Counted from the first letter of the stretch, positions 47,784 to 56,055 are shown. The stretch: 64,000 nt of DNA from Novosphingobium sp. (GCA_017744735.1 JAGIAR010000001.1:124001-188000), one strand, 5' to 3'. The notes: generated by a model from the sequence alone, not told the origin. Translations and numbers: made by a program.

Positions 47784-48796
47784 GCTTTCGCCTGCGCGCC
47801 GCGCGCCTGACCGATCTCGAACCGCTCTACCAGATGGCCAAGCTGACCGGCGGCGGCTTCACCAACCTTCCGCCCGACCGCAAGGCGCTGGGGGCGAAAC
47901 TCGAGCGCGCAGCCAGGGCCTTCGGGCGCGCGGGCGACGAGCTGACCGACGAGGTGTTCGTCCTGGTGCTCGAGAACAGCGAGACCAGGGAGGTGCGCGG
48001 CACCTGCCAGATCTTCACCCAGGTCGGGCAGCTGTGGCCGTTCTATTCCTATCGCCTGACCACCCTCACCCAGCATTCCGAGGAATTGCAGCGCACCGTG
48101 CGGGCAGAGATGCTCAGCCTGGTCACCGATCTCGAAGGCTCGAGCGAGGTCGGCGGACTGTTCCTTCATCCGAACGAGCGCGCGGGCGGGCTCGGCATGC
48201 TGCTTGCGCGCAGCCGCTATCTGTTCATCGCGATGCACCGCGAACGCTTCGCCGATCGCATCCTGGCCGAGTTGCGCGGGATCATCGACGAGCGCGGCGG
48301 GTCGCCTTTCTGGGACGGTGTCGCCGGGCGGTTCTTCGGGATGAGCTTCCAGGATGCCGACTATTTCAACGCGATCAACGGCAACCAGTTCATCGCCGAC
48401 CTCATGCCCAAGCACCCGGTCTATATCGCGATGCTGGACGACGAAGCCCGTAGCGCGATCGGCGTGCCGCATCCGACCGGCCGCGCGGCGATGCGGATGC
48501 TCGAGGCGGAAGGCTTCGCGGCCGAGGGCTATGTCGATATCTTCGACGGCGGCCCGACGATGACCGCGCGGACCGACAAGGTCGAATCGGTGAGAAATTC
48601 GAAGAAGACACTTGTGGGCAAGATCGAGGCGGAGACTGGAGAGCGCGCGCTGATCGCGACCGGCCGGCTTGCAGACTTCCGCTGCTGTTTCGGCGCGCGC
48701 GATTTTCTCGACGACGGCACGATCGCGATCGACTCGCGCGCCGCCGACCTGCTCGACGTGCAGCCCGGCGACGAGGTGTGGAGCGTGGCGCGGTGA
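47780..48796 (+). CDS. astA: Arginine N-succinyltransferase
   Basis: AstA starts arginine catabolism by succinylating arginine with succinyl-CoA. The 338-residue protein starts with GTG, contains 'VRGTCQIFTQVGQLWPFYSYRLTTLTQHS', 'GGLFLHPNERAGGLGMLLARSRYLFIA', 'AGRFFGMSFQDADYFNAINGNQFIADLMPKHPVY', all typical of AstA. Overlaps the M20 hydrolase by 4 nt. astB follows after a 106-bp gap filled by an inverted repeat. Confidence 0.95.
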   Translation: MSFRLRAARLTDLEPLYQMAKLTGGGFTNLPPDRKALGAKLERAARAFGRAGDELTDEVFVLVLENSETREVRGTCQIFTQVGQLWPFYSYRLTTLTQHSEELQRTVRAEMLSLVTDLEGSSEVGGLFLHPNERAGGLGMLLARSRYLFIAMHRERFADRILAELRGIIDERGGSPFWDGVAGRFFGMSFQDADYFNAINGNQFIADLMPKHPVYIAMLDDEARSAIGVPHPTGRAAMRMLEAEGFAAEGYVDIFDGGPTMTARTDKVESVRNSKKTLVGKIEAETGERALIATGRLADFRCCFGARDFLDDGTIAIDSRAADLLDVQPGDEVWSVAR

Positions 48797-48808
48797 CTTG
48801 CCCCACAT

Positions 48809-48888
48809 CCGTTCGTGCTGAGCCTGTCGAAGCATCGTTTTTCTCTTTCGAAGGAAAAGCTGCCCTTCGACAGGCTCAGGGCGAACGG
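48809..48888. repeat. Imperfect inverted repeat between astA and astB
   Basis: Two 24-bp arms, 48809-48832 and 48865-48888, are inverted copies with 22 of 24 matches; the core is CTTCGACAGGCTCAG. The 32-bp loop carries TTTTTC and TTTCGAAGG. This motif is a common intergenic repeat in sphingomonads. It fills most of the gap inside the operon and would form a long RNA hairpin. Confidence 0.75.
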
Positions 48889-48902
48889 TTGGGGGTGGTC
48901 CG

Positions 48903-50150
48903 GTGCTAGTCGAAATCAACTTCGACGGGATCGTCGGCCCGTCGCACAACTACGCCGGCCTGAGCCTCGGCAATCTGGCGGCGACCGCCCACGCCGGCGA
49001 AACCTCCTACCCCCGCGCAGCGGCGCTGCAGGGGCTGGAGAAGATGCGCGGCAACCGGGCGCTCGGGCTGACGCAGGGTTTCTTCCTCCCCCTGCCCCGC
49101 CCGAACCACCGTTTCCTGACCGAGATCGCCGCCGACGGCCACACCGACCACGCGCTGCTCGCCGCGGCCTGGTCCGCCTCGTCGATGTGGACCGCCAATG
49201 CCGCGACCGTCTCCCCCGCGCCCGACACGCGCGATGCGCGCTGCCACCTGACCGCGGCAAATCTCGTCACCATGCCGCACCGCTACCAGGAATGGCCCGA
49301 CACGCTGCGGCAGCTGCAGATCGCCTTTGCCGATGCGGCGCATTTCAAGGTGAGCGGCCCGGTTCCCGCCTGCTTCGGCGACGAAGGCGCGGCCAATCAC
49401 ATGCGGCTGTGCGCCTCCCATGCCGAGCCGGGGCTCGAAGTGTTCGTTTACGGCAGGCGCGGTGGGCGTTTCCCCGCCCGCCAGCACGAGGAAGCCAGCC
49501 GGATCGTCGCCCGCGCCCACGGACTCGATCCCGCGCGCGTGCTGTTCGTCGAGCAGAACCCCGCCGCGATCGAGGCCGGGGCGTTCCACAACGACGTGGT
49601 CGCGGTTGCGAACGAACGGGTGCTGTTCACCCACGAGCTTGCCTTCGCCGATCCCGAGGGAACCTATGCCGCGATCCGCGCCAAGGTGCCCGAGGCGGAA
49701 ATCGTGGTGGTGCCCGACAGCGCGGTGAGCCTGGCCGAAGCGATCCGCACCTATCTGTTCAACGCGCAGCTGCTCACCCTGCCGTCGGGAGAAATGGCGC
49801 TGGTGATTCCGACCGAGGCGCAGGAAAGCCCGGCTGTGCGCGGCTGGCTCGACGCGATGCTGGCCGGCAACGGCCCGATCCGCCGGGTCATCGCGGTCGA
49901 CGTCAAGCAGAGCATGGCCAATGGCGGCGGCCCGGCCTGCCTGCGGCTGCGGGTTGTCGCAGATCCTGACACCGTCGATCCGCGCTTTCTGCTGACCGAT
50001 GCACTCGAAGATCGCATCGCCGGCGTGATCGAGGAATGGTGGCCCGAGCATATCGATCCGGGCGAACTCGGCTCGTCCGGGCTTGAGAACGACGTGGCGA
50101 ATGCGCGGGGAAAACTGCTCGAAGCGCTGGAACTTCCCGAGCTCGGGTGA
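48903..50150 (+). CDS. astB: N-succinylarginine dihydrolase
   Basis: AstB removes two ammonia molecules and carbon dioxide from succinylarginine to give succinylornithine. The 415-residue protein starts with GTG and shows 'INFDGIVGPSHNYAGLSLGNLAA', 'MWTANAATVSPAPDT', 'LVTMPHRYQEWPDTLRQLQIAF' and 'NHMRLC', with the guanidine-modifying-fold residues. Length is normal. It follows astA and the inverted repeat. astC, astD and astE are not in the window. Confidence 0.96.
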   Translation: MLVEINFDGIVGPSHNYAGLSLGNLAATAHAGETSYPRAAALQGLEKMRGNRALGLTQGFFLPLPRPNHRFLTEIAADGHTDHALLAAAWSASSMWTANAATVSPAPDTRDARCHLTAANLVTMPHRYQEWPDTLRQLQIAFADAAHFKVSGPVPACFGDEGAANHMRLCASHAEPGLEVFVYGRRGGRFPARQHEEASRIVARAHGLDPARVLFVEQNPAAIEAGAFHNDVVAVANERVLFTHELAFADPEGTYAAIRAKVPEAEIVVVPDSAVSLAEAIRTYLFNAQLLTLPSGEMALVIPTEAQESPAVRGWLDAMLAGNGPIRRVIAVDVKQSMANGGGPACLRLRVVADPDTVDPRFLLTDALEDRIAGVIEEWWPEHIDPGELGSSGLENDVANARGKLLEALELPELG

Positions 50151-50267
50151 TCCGCGGCAAGCTGTCGGCCTGCTTTACAAAGTTAACGGCGGTTAACCAG
50201 CGCTTGGCGCGGGAAACACCGTCTGGCATGATCGTTGCTCATTCCGAGACCAAGGAAGAGAGATACG

Positions 50268-50582
50268 ATGCTGGCGAAGATCAAGCGGCTGTTCACGATC
50301 AAGACGAGGTTCGAAGCCTTCCTGATCATCTATGCCCTGGCGCTGGGCGCGGTGGAGCGCGGCATCGTCTATCTCGGCCAGTATCCCGGCTTCGGCGGCA
50401 AGCTGCTGTTTCTCGCCTGCACCGGCGCGGTGTTCATGGCCGGGGCCAAGATCCTCGATTGCATCAAGTACGAGCAGGCGATGAAGGCGGGGGACCCGCG
50501 GCTGCAGCCCGCTTCAGCCGCCCATGGCGACGAAGGCACCCTGCGCCCGGTCCTTGAGCACGCGGTCGGCGCGAAACACTGA
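50268..50582 (+). CDS. Small inner-membrane protein
   Basis: A 104-residue protein with two transmembrane segments (about 15-36 and 42-60): 'FEAFLIIYALALGAVERGIVYLGQYPGFGGKLLFLACTGAVFMAGAKIL'. Unrecognised; a similar protein is common in sphingomonads. ATG 50268 has GAAGAGAG upstream. The last 69 bp overlap the convergent asparaginase gene; if a shorter end is true, this overlap would be smaller, but the frame is open to 50582. Confidence 0.75.
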   Translation: MLAKIKRLFTIKTRFEAFLIIYALALGAVERGIVYLGQYPGFGGKLLFLACTGAVFMAGAKILDCIKYEQAMKAGDPRLQPASAAHGDEGTLRPVLEHAVGAKH

Positions 50583-51017
50583 TCCGCTCATCGTGATATA
50601 GACGCCCGGCTGCGCGAGTTGCGCGGCCGCAAAGGCCATGCCGAGGTTGAAGCTTGCATCGCTCTCGCCGAAGCGCGCGGGTGCCAGTGCGCCGACCAGC
50701 ACGATCGTCTTGCCCGGAATATCCGCCAGCACTTTCGCGGTCTCGGTCATGGTGTCGGTGCCGTGAGTGATCACGATATGCGCCTCGGGCGCGGACAGCG
50801 CGCGTTCGCGGATGGCGGCGCGGTCGGCATCCGTGAGTTCGAGGCTGTCCTTGCGGGTCACTTCGTCGATCCGGAACGGGCGCTTCACCCGCCCGAGCTC
50901 GAGCAGGTGCGCGACCACCGTCTCGCCGACCTGATAATCCGACAGCGCATCGAAATAGATCTTGTCGATCGTCCCGCCGGTGGTGAGCAGGAGGATCGGC
51001 TCGTCGGGCGAAAGCAT
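50514..51017 (-). CDS. Single-domain asparaginase-like protein
   Basis: A 167-residue protein matching only the N-terminal domain of type I/II L-asparaginases: the nucleophile region LLTTGGTIDKIYF and the THGTDTM motif (Thr-Asp-Lys-type site) are present, with 'KTIVLVGALAPARF' and 'VYITMSGSVF'. The second domain is missing, so full activity would need dimer complementation or may be absent. ATG 51015-51017 is used. The tmRNA gene lies upstream on the same strand. Confidence 0.8.
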   Translation of the reverse strand: MLSPDEPILLLTTGGTIDKIYFDALSDYQVGETVVAHLLELGRVKRPFRIDEVTRKDSLELTDADRAAIRERALSAPEAHIVITHGTDTMTETAKVLADIPGKTIVLVGALAPARFGESDASFNLGMAFAAAQLAQPGVYITMSGSVFRADRVLKDRAQGAFVAMGG

Positions 51018-51068
51018 GGGCGGCAATCCGGTCGCTTGGGGGGAATGAGTGGGGTGGTTCTGTTGCTA

Positions 51069-51395
51069 GGCCCACCCCGGGCCCCCGGAATCCGCTTCTG
51101 TTGCCCGGTGGGTCCAACCGCGCTTAGCTTTGTAAATTTGGGCCGTTAGGCCGTAAAATTACGCGGCGATTGCGAGTGCTTCATTGTCATTGGCACTTGT
51201 GTGTTTTGAGCCTTGAACGGGTTACTCAGCCCGGGCGAAAACAGTGCTTTTCAACACACGTCGATCCTGGTTCGGCCCCGTCATAAAGCCCGGTTTCCCG
51301 TGCCTGGTGGTGGAGCCGCCGGGTACTGCCCCCGGGTCCGCTGTGCCTATTGCACACCGCAATTTATCGCCATAGCCGGCCGAAACCGGCAGGCC
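51069..51395 (-). ncRNA. ssrA: Two-piece (circularly permuted) tmRNA
   Basis: The minus strand encodes a permuted alphaproteobacterial tmRNA. The acceptor piece comes first and ends with CGGCTCC-A-CCA (51318-51308). After a spacer (51280-51307) the coding piece starts with GGGGCCG (51279-51273), which pairs with that stem and gives the G3-U pair that marks alanine tRNAs. The tag frame at 51194-51159 reads GCC AAT GAC AAT .. GCC GCG TAA, i.e. ANDNEALAIAA. A closing hairpin ends near 51069. A TATATA at 51402-51397 may be the -10. Outer ends are estimates. Confidence 0.93.
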
Positions 51396-51437
51396 TTATA
51401 TAGGCATTCACGGCTTAATGGGAAGTGAGCGGGCAGC

Positions 51438-51465
51438 AAAAAGGGGCGACGCAGGCCGCCCCTTT
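51438..51465 (-). terminator. Rho-independent terminator
   Basis: Stem GGGGCG/CGCCCC (51443-51448 with 51457-51462) extended by AAA/TTT pairs, and on the minus strand followed by a run of T (51442-51438). It lies just after the stop of the small lipoprotein gene at 51487 and before the tmRNA promoter. Confidence 0.8.
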
Positions 51466-51486
51466 CCGTTCTACTCGCGGTAGAAA

Positions 51487-51723
51487 TCAGGTGGCAGGCG
51501 CGCTCGATTCCATCGCGCTGTCCGACGCCGCGCCGCCCATGGCGCTGCTTTCCATCGCGCTGCCTTCCATTGCGCCGGTCGCGGCATCGCTGGGCGCCAT
51601 CGCGTCCGGCACGGCGGTTTCGGTGGCCATGTCGGTCGCCGTTTCCGTGGACTCGCCCGAACCTCCGCAGCCCGAAAGGGCGAAGGCCGCAGAAGCGGCA
51701 CCGACAAGCAAAATCTTACGCAT
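51487..51723 (-). CDS. Low-complexity lipoprotein
   Basis: A 78-residue predicted lipoprotein: MRKILLVGAASAAFALSGCGG with lipobox L-S-G-C. The mature part is almost only Ala, Ser, Thr, Met, Glu and Gly in loose repeats (AMESSAMGG, SAMESSA). No fold is expected. GGGGAA precedes the ATG and a terminator follows the stop, so it is a complete transcription unit. Function unknown. Confidence 0.75.
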   Translation of the reverse strand: MRKILLVGAASAAFALSGCGGSGESTETATDMATETAVPDAMAPSDAATGAMEGSAMESSAMGGAASDSAMESSAPAT

Positions 51724-51869
51724 GATATTTTCCCCATGTATGGCCCGCTTGGCAGGCGATGAGGGCGCCAGTCGAAGGCGCCTTAGTATCAAGCCCTGCG
51801 GCGCCGATTGGTTCCTTAACAAACGTTAATCGAGCCCGGTTCGTCGCGCGGCAAGGCTCGGTCCGCCGC

Positions 51870-52334
51870 TCAAGCTTTCGATTTCTTCAGTTCGGCGAGG
51901 ATTTCCTTCAGCACGTCGAGCTGCGGATCGGTCGGAACCTCGGGGTTCGCGGCGGTCTCGCCGCCCTTGCTTTCCAGCGAGTGGACCTCGTCCACCAGCC
52001 GGTTGACCGACCGGATCAGCAGGAACAGCGCGAAGGCGATGATCAGGAAGTTGACCCCCTGGGTCAGCAGATCGCCGTACCCCAGCATCGGCACGCCCGC
52101 GGTCTTGAGCTGCGCGTAATTGGTCGGATCCCCCTTGAAGTCGGCCGGGATCTTGCCGAGCAGGACGAAATGGTTCGCGAAATCGACATTGCCGAAGATC
52201 GCGGCGATCAGCGGCATGATGATGCTCTCGGTCAGCGAGGTCACGATCTTGCCGAAGGCCGCGCCGATGATCACGCCGACCGCGAGATCGAGCACGTTGC
52301 CGCGCGAGATGAACTTCTTGAACTCGGTGAACAT
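51870..52334 (-). CDS. mscL: Large-conductance mechanosensitive channel
   Basis: MscL opens under membrane tension and releases solutes on osmotic downshock. The 154-residue protein starts MFTEFKKFISRGNVLDLAVGVIIGAAFGKIV, the conserved N-terminal helix and TM1, has a second TM (TQGVNFLIIAFALFLLIRSV), and a longer periplasmic loop than the E. coli protein, plus a C-terminal helix 'LDVLKEILAELKKSKA'. CAGGAGA lies upstream of ATG 52332-52334. Divergent from lemA. Confidence 0.95.
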   Translation of the reverse strand: MFTEFKKFISRGNVLDLAVGVIIGAAFGKIVTSLTESIIMPLIAAIFGNVDFANHFVLLGKIPADFKGDPTNYAQLKTAGVPMLGYGDLLTQGVNFLIIAFALFLLIRSVNRLVDEVHSLESKGGETAANPEVPTDPQLDVLKEILAELKKSKA

Positions 52335-52493
52335 GGCCGTCTCCTGCAACTTTTCGGCCCACCCTCGTGCCATCATCGCGGCATCGTCACAAGCGGACGG
52401 CAACGAGTGGTTCTTGAAAGCGGATGGCGCTGTGCTATCTACGCAATACAGTAGCCGCGCCTCGGAACGTGCGGCAACGGAGGAAGGAACACC

Positions 52494-53111
52494 ATGACCA
52501 GCTCGCTCCCCACCCGCATCGCGCGGCTCGCCATCGTGGCGATCGCGGCGCTCGGGCTTGCCGCCTGCGGCATCAACAGCGTGCCGACCAAGGAAGAAGC
52601 CGCCAAGGCGAAATGGGCCGATGTGCAGGCTGCGTTCCAAGAGCGCGCGAACCTAGTTACCAATCTTGCAGCGGTGGCAAAGGGGGCGGCAGGCCAGGAA
52701 AAGAGCATTCTTACCGGCGTGGTGGAAGCGCGCTCAAAAGCGACCAGCATCCAGCTGAATGCCGAAGATCTCAACGATCCGGCCAAGATGGCTGCTTTCC
52801 AGCAGGCGCAGACTGAGCTTTCCAGCTCGCTTTCGGGCTTCGGGCGTTTGCTTGCCAACGTTGAAGCCTATCCGGATCTGAAGAGCATAACCAATTACCA
52901 GATGTTGCAGAGCCAGCTTGAGGGATCAGAAAACCGCATTCGCGTCAGCATTCGCGATTACAATGAAGCCGTGCGGGATTATAACACCACGATCCGGACC
53001 TTTCCTTCGGTAATGGCTGCAAAGATCGTCTATGGTTCCAAGCCGATGGCCGATTACAAGGCAGTAACGCCGGGCGCGGACGTCGCGCCCAATCTCGAAG
53101 GCAAGCTCTAA
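52494..53111 (+). CDS. lemA: LemA family lipoprotein-like protein
   Basis: A 205-residue LemA-family protein: N-terminal anchor with lipobox (LGLAACG), then 'KWADVQAAFQERANLVTNLAAVAKGAAGQEKSIL', 'VEARSKATSIQLNAEDLNDP', and 'YPDLKSITNYQMLQSQLEGSENRIRVSIRDYNEAVRDYN', the diagnostic helical bundle. Function is unclear; LemA is often paired with TPM-domain genes, as here. Codon use and GC content are lower than neighbours in this and the following gene. Confidence 0.93.
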   Translation: MTSSLPTRIARLAIVAIAALGLAACGINSVPTKEEAAKAKWADVQAAFQERANLVTNLAAVAKGAAGQEKSILTGVVEARSKATSIQLNAEDLNDPAKMAAFQQAQTELSSSLSGFGRLLANVEAYPDLKSITNYQMLQSQLEGSENRIRVSIRDYNEAVRDYNTTIRTFPSVMAAKIVYGSKPMADYKAVTPGADVAPNLEGKL

Positions 53112-53136
53112 CGGGCTTGGCCCAAGGAGGTCGCCC

Positions 53137-53952
53137 ATGCGGCGCCTGATTGTGTCGTTGCTGCTGGCGTTGGTCTTGGCCGCACCGGCGGCAGCCGAAC
53201 CCCAATTCCCCAAGCTGACCGGTCGGGTGGTCGATGCAGCAAACGTTATTCCACCCGACGTGGAAGCTCAACTTGACAGCAAATTAGCGGCCCTCGAAAC
53301 CCAATCGCAGCGCCAACTTGTCGTCGCGACGGTTCCTGATCTGCAAGGCTACGACATCTCCGACTATGGCTATCAACTCGGCCGCCATTGGGGGCTGGGT
53401 GATAAGTTGCGCAACGACGGAGCTATACTCCTCGTCGCGCCCAAGGAGAGAAAAGTCAGGATTGAGGTGGGCTACGGTCTCGAGCCCATCATAACAGATG
53501 GCTTTTCCTTTCTTGTAATCCAGCAGCAGATCGTCCCGCACTTCAAGCAAGGGGATTTACCCGGTGGGATTGTTGCTGGAGCGGATAGCATCGCAACCCA
53601 GTTGCAATTACCACCGGACGAAGCCCAGAAGGTCGCTAAGGCAGCAGCCCGGCCGCGGGCAGATGCTGGCGGCCCGACGATCTTCGGGGTCATTTTCTGG
53701 ATCGTGATGATCATTGCTTTCGTCGGTTTCTTTGCTCGCCGCAACGGCGGCCGGCGTTACGGCGGAGGCGGCGTGGGCAACGCTGTAGGCAATATCATTT
53801 TATGGGAAGCCCTCAACGCGGCAACGCGCGGCAATAGTTCCGGCGGAGGCTGGGGCGGTGGCGGATTTGGCGGTGGTGGCGGCTTTGGTGGCGGAGGCTT
53901 CTCGGGCGGTGGTGGAAGCTTCGGAGGCGGCGGCGCCTCGGGCAGTTGGTAG
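53137..53952 (+). CDS. TPM-domain protein (YgcG family) with glycine-rich tail
   Basis: A 271-residue exported protein: signal peptide, a TPM_phosphatase domain (about residues 30-150, with 'FPKLTGRVVDAANVIPPDVEAQLDSKLAALETQSQRQLVVATVPDLQGYDISDYGYQLGRHWGLGDKLRNDGAILLVAPKERKVRIEVGYGLEP'), one TM segment (about 184-204), and a C-terminal Gly/Ser/Phe-rich tail. It follows lemA by 25 bp and precedes a second TPM gene. The domain is linked with photosystem or envelope maintenance; bacterial role unknown. Confidence 0.9.
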   Translation: MRRLIVSLLLALVLAAPAAAEPQFPKLTGRVVDAANVIPPDVEAQLDSKLAALETQSQRQLVVATVPDLQGYDISDYGYQLGRHWGLGDKLRNDGAILLVAPKERKVRIEVGYGLEPIITDGFSFLVIQQQIVPHFKQGDLPGGIVAGADSIATQLQLPPDEAQKVAKAAARPRADAGGPTIFGVIFWIVMIIAFVGFFARRNGGRRYGGGGVGNAVGNIILWEALNAATRGNSSGGGWGGGGFGGGGGFGGGGFSGGGGSFGGGGASGSW

Positions 53953-53961
53953 GAGCGAACA

Positions 53962-54645
53962 ATGCCTACACGCATAAGCCTGTCCGAAGACGAACACCGC
54001 CAGATCAGCGACGCGGTCGCGGCCGCGGAACTGCGCACTTCGGGCGAGATCGTGACGATCCTGGCCGACCGGTCGGACGGCTATACCGACATCGCGCTCG
54101 CCTGGTCGGCGGCGGTCGCGCTCACGGCGCTTGCCGTGGTCGCGAGCTTTCCGGCGTTCTATTTCGGCATCGTCGACCGCGTGCTGGGCCTGTGGAGCCA
54201 CGAATGGACCCCGCGCGAGATCCTCAGCCTCGCTCTGGGAATCGCGACGCTCAAGTTCGTCGGCATGATGCTGCTGCAGCTGTGGCAGCCGCTGAAGTTC
54301 CTGCTCGTCCCCGGCCCGCTCAAGACCGCCCGCGTCCACGATCGCGCGGTGAGCTTCTTCCGGGTGGGGGCCGAGCGCCGCACCGCCGGGCGTACCGGGA
54401 TCCTGATCTACCTGTCGATGCGCGAGCACCGGGCAGAGATCGTCGCGGACGAGGCGATCGCAGCGCAGGTCGATGCCGAAGTCTGGGGCGCGGCGATGGC
54501 GGCGATGATCGCGCATATCCGCGACGGGCGGATCGGCGCCGGCATGGCCGCGGCGATCGGCGAGGTCGGCACCATCCTGGGCCGGCACCTGCCGCACCAG
54601 CCCGACGACGTGAACGAACTGCCCGACGAACTGATCGAAGTCTGA
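53962..54645 (+). CDS. TPM-domain membrane protein
   Basis: A 227-residue protein with a TPM-like domain split by two to three membrane segments (about residues 45-110). Motifs: 'ISDAVAAAELRTSGEIVTILADRSDGYTDIALAW' at the start and 'RTGILIYLSMREHRAEIVADEAIAAQVDAEVWGAAMAAMIAHIRDGRIGAGMAAAIGEVGTILGRHLP' at the end. This is the short partner typically found after LemA and a Gly-rich TPM protein. Nine bp separate it from the previous gene. Confidence 0.85.
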   Translation: MPTRISLSEDEHRQISDAVAAAELRTSGEIVTILADRSDGYTDIALAWSAAVALTALAVVASFPAFYFGIVDRVLGLWSHEWTPREILSLALGIATLKFVGMMLLQLWQPLKFLLVPGPLKTARVHDRAVSFFRVGAERRTAGRTGILIYLSMREHRAEIVADEAIAAQVDAEVWGAAMAAMIAHIRDGRIGAGMAAAIGEVGTILGRHLPHQPDDVNELPDELIEV

Positions 54646-54649
54646 GCGC

Positions 54650-55189
54650 ATGAAAGACCCCGACGCCGACCTGCCGGAAGATATCCGCTGGCAGGGCAAA
54701 TACATCACCGCCAAGACCCGCGGCCGCTGGGAATATGTTGGCCGCGCGCGCGGGATCAGGGCGGCGGTGATCCTGGCTGTCGAGGACGGTGAGGTGCTGC
54801 TGGTCGAGCAGTACCGCGTGCCGCTAAGCCGCCTGTGCTTCGAACTGCCCGCGGGGCTGATCGGCGACGACGACGGCAGCGACTTCGAGCACGCGCTCGA
54901 CGCGGCAAAACGCGAGCTGGAGGAAGAAACCGGCTATCGCGCGGAGCACTGGGAGGTGCTGGGCGAGTTCTGGTCGTCGCCCGGCATGGTCAGCGAAAGC
55001 TTCACCCTGCTCAAGGCCACCGGCCTGGCGCAAGTCGGCGAAGGCGGCGGGGTCGGGGGCGAAAACATCGTGACCCACCGCGTTCCGATCGCGACCATCG
55101 CCGACACGGTCGCGGAACACCGCGCGCGCGGCACCGCAATCGACGTGAAGCTGTTGCTGCTGCTCGGCGGAGGCTTTATCGGGGGCTGA
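54650..55189 (+). CDS. Nudix hydrolase, ADP-ribose pyrophosphatase type
   Basis: A 179-residue Nudix hydrolase that probably cleaves ADP-ribose or other nucleoside diphosphate-linked compounds. The Nudix box is visible as 'ELPAGLIGDDDGSDFEHALDAAKRELEEETGY', with the R-E-L-x-E-E-T-G core intact. The start follows the TPM gene by 4 bp, and the stop shares a base with the next ATG (TGATG), so the genes are coupled. Confidence 0.9.
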   Translation: MKDPDADLPEDIRWQGKYITAKTRGRWEYVGRARGIRAAVILAVEDGEVLLVEQYRVPLSRLCFELPAGLIGDDDGSDFEHALDAAKRELEEETGYRAEHWEVLGEFWSSPGMVSESFTLLKATGLAQVGEGGGVGGENIVTHRVPIATIADTVAEHRARGTAIDVKLLLLLGGGFIGG

Positions 55190-56055
55190 TGCCCTCCCCC
55201 GAGGATCTTCTCGCAGCGCTGCCCGCCGATCTGCCCGCCAATTCCTCCTCGGCCGAAGCCGCGCTCGCAATTGCCAGTCGGATCATGGACTTGCGCAAAA
55301 GCGCCGCGCCGCCGCTGGTCGGGATCAACGGGGCGCAGGGATCGGGCAAAAGCACCCTCACCCGGCTGGTGGCGATCGCGCTCGAACGCTTCCACGGCTT
55401 GCGGGTCTGCGCCTTCTCGCTCGACGATTTCTATTTCGGCAAGCCCGCGCGCTACCAGCTCGGCGACAAGGTCCACCGCCTGTGCGAGACCCGCGGCGTG
55501 CCGGGAACGCACGACACGCTGCTGCTGCTCGACACGCTCGACGCGCTGTCGCGCGCCGCGCCCGAGGATCGCACCCCGCTGCCGCAATTCGACAAGCTCG
55601 ACGACGACCGGGTGAGCCGCGAGGAATGGCCCGAGTTCGTCGGCCGGCCCGACGCGATCCTGCTCGAGGGCTGGTGCGTCGGCCTGCGCGCGGAGGACGT
55701 GCCGCCCTATGCCGGGCCGATCAATGCGCTCGAAGCGGCGGAGGATCCGGACGGCGCATGGTTCGCGTGGTCGTTGGGGGCGCTGGCGGCCGACTACGCG
55801 CAAATCTGGGACCGGATGGCGCTGCTGGTGTCGATCGAGGTGCCCGATCTCGAAACCGTGATCGCATCGCGGTTGAAGCAGGAGCAGGGCCTGTCTGCCG
55901 CTACCGGGCGGCCGGGGATGGACCGCGCGGCGGTGACCCGCTTCGTCCAGCATTACGAGCGCTATACCCGCGCGCTGTGGGCGGCGATGCCCCACCGCGC
56001 GGAGATGCTGTTCCGCCGCGACGGCGCGTTCGGCTTCACGGAGGTGGTGGAATGA
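55189..56055 (+). CDS. D-glycerate 3-kinase-like P-loop kinase
   Basis: A 288-residue P-loop kinase. Walker A is GINGAQGSGKSTL, followed by 'FSLDDFYFGKPAR', 'TRGVPGTHDTLLLLDTLDAL', 'PQFDKLDDDR' and 'AILLEGWCVGL' (Walker B). This arrangement matches D-glycerate 3-kinase of the plant/fungal GLYK type and its bacterial relatives. It is coupled by TGATG to the Nudix gene and by ATGA to the reductase gene. Confidence 0.85.
   Translation: MPSPEDLLAALPADLPANSSSAEAALAIASRIMDLRKSAAPPLVGINGAQGSGKSTLTRLVAIALERFHGLRVCAFSLDDFYFGKPARYQLGDKVHRLCETRGVPGTHDTLLLLDTLDALSRAAPEDRTPLPQFDKLDDDRVSREEWPEFVGRPDAILLEGWCVGLRAEDVPPYAGPINALEAAEDPDGAWFAWSLGALAADYAQIWDRMALLVSIEVPDLETVIASRLKQEQGLSAATGRPGMDRAAVTRFVQHYERYTRALWAAMPHRAEMLFRRDGAFGFTEVVE

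Noticed and set aside
51425..51829. Plus-strand frame opposite the small lipoprotein
   Set aside because: The minus strand has a lipobox, a ribosome site and a terminator; the plus frame has none.
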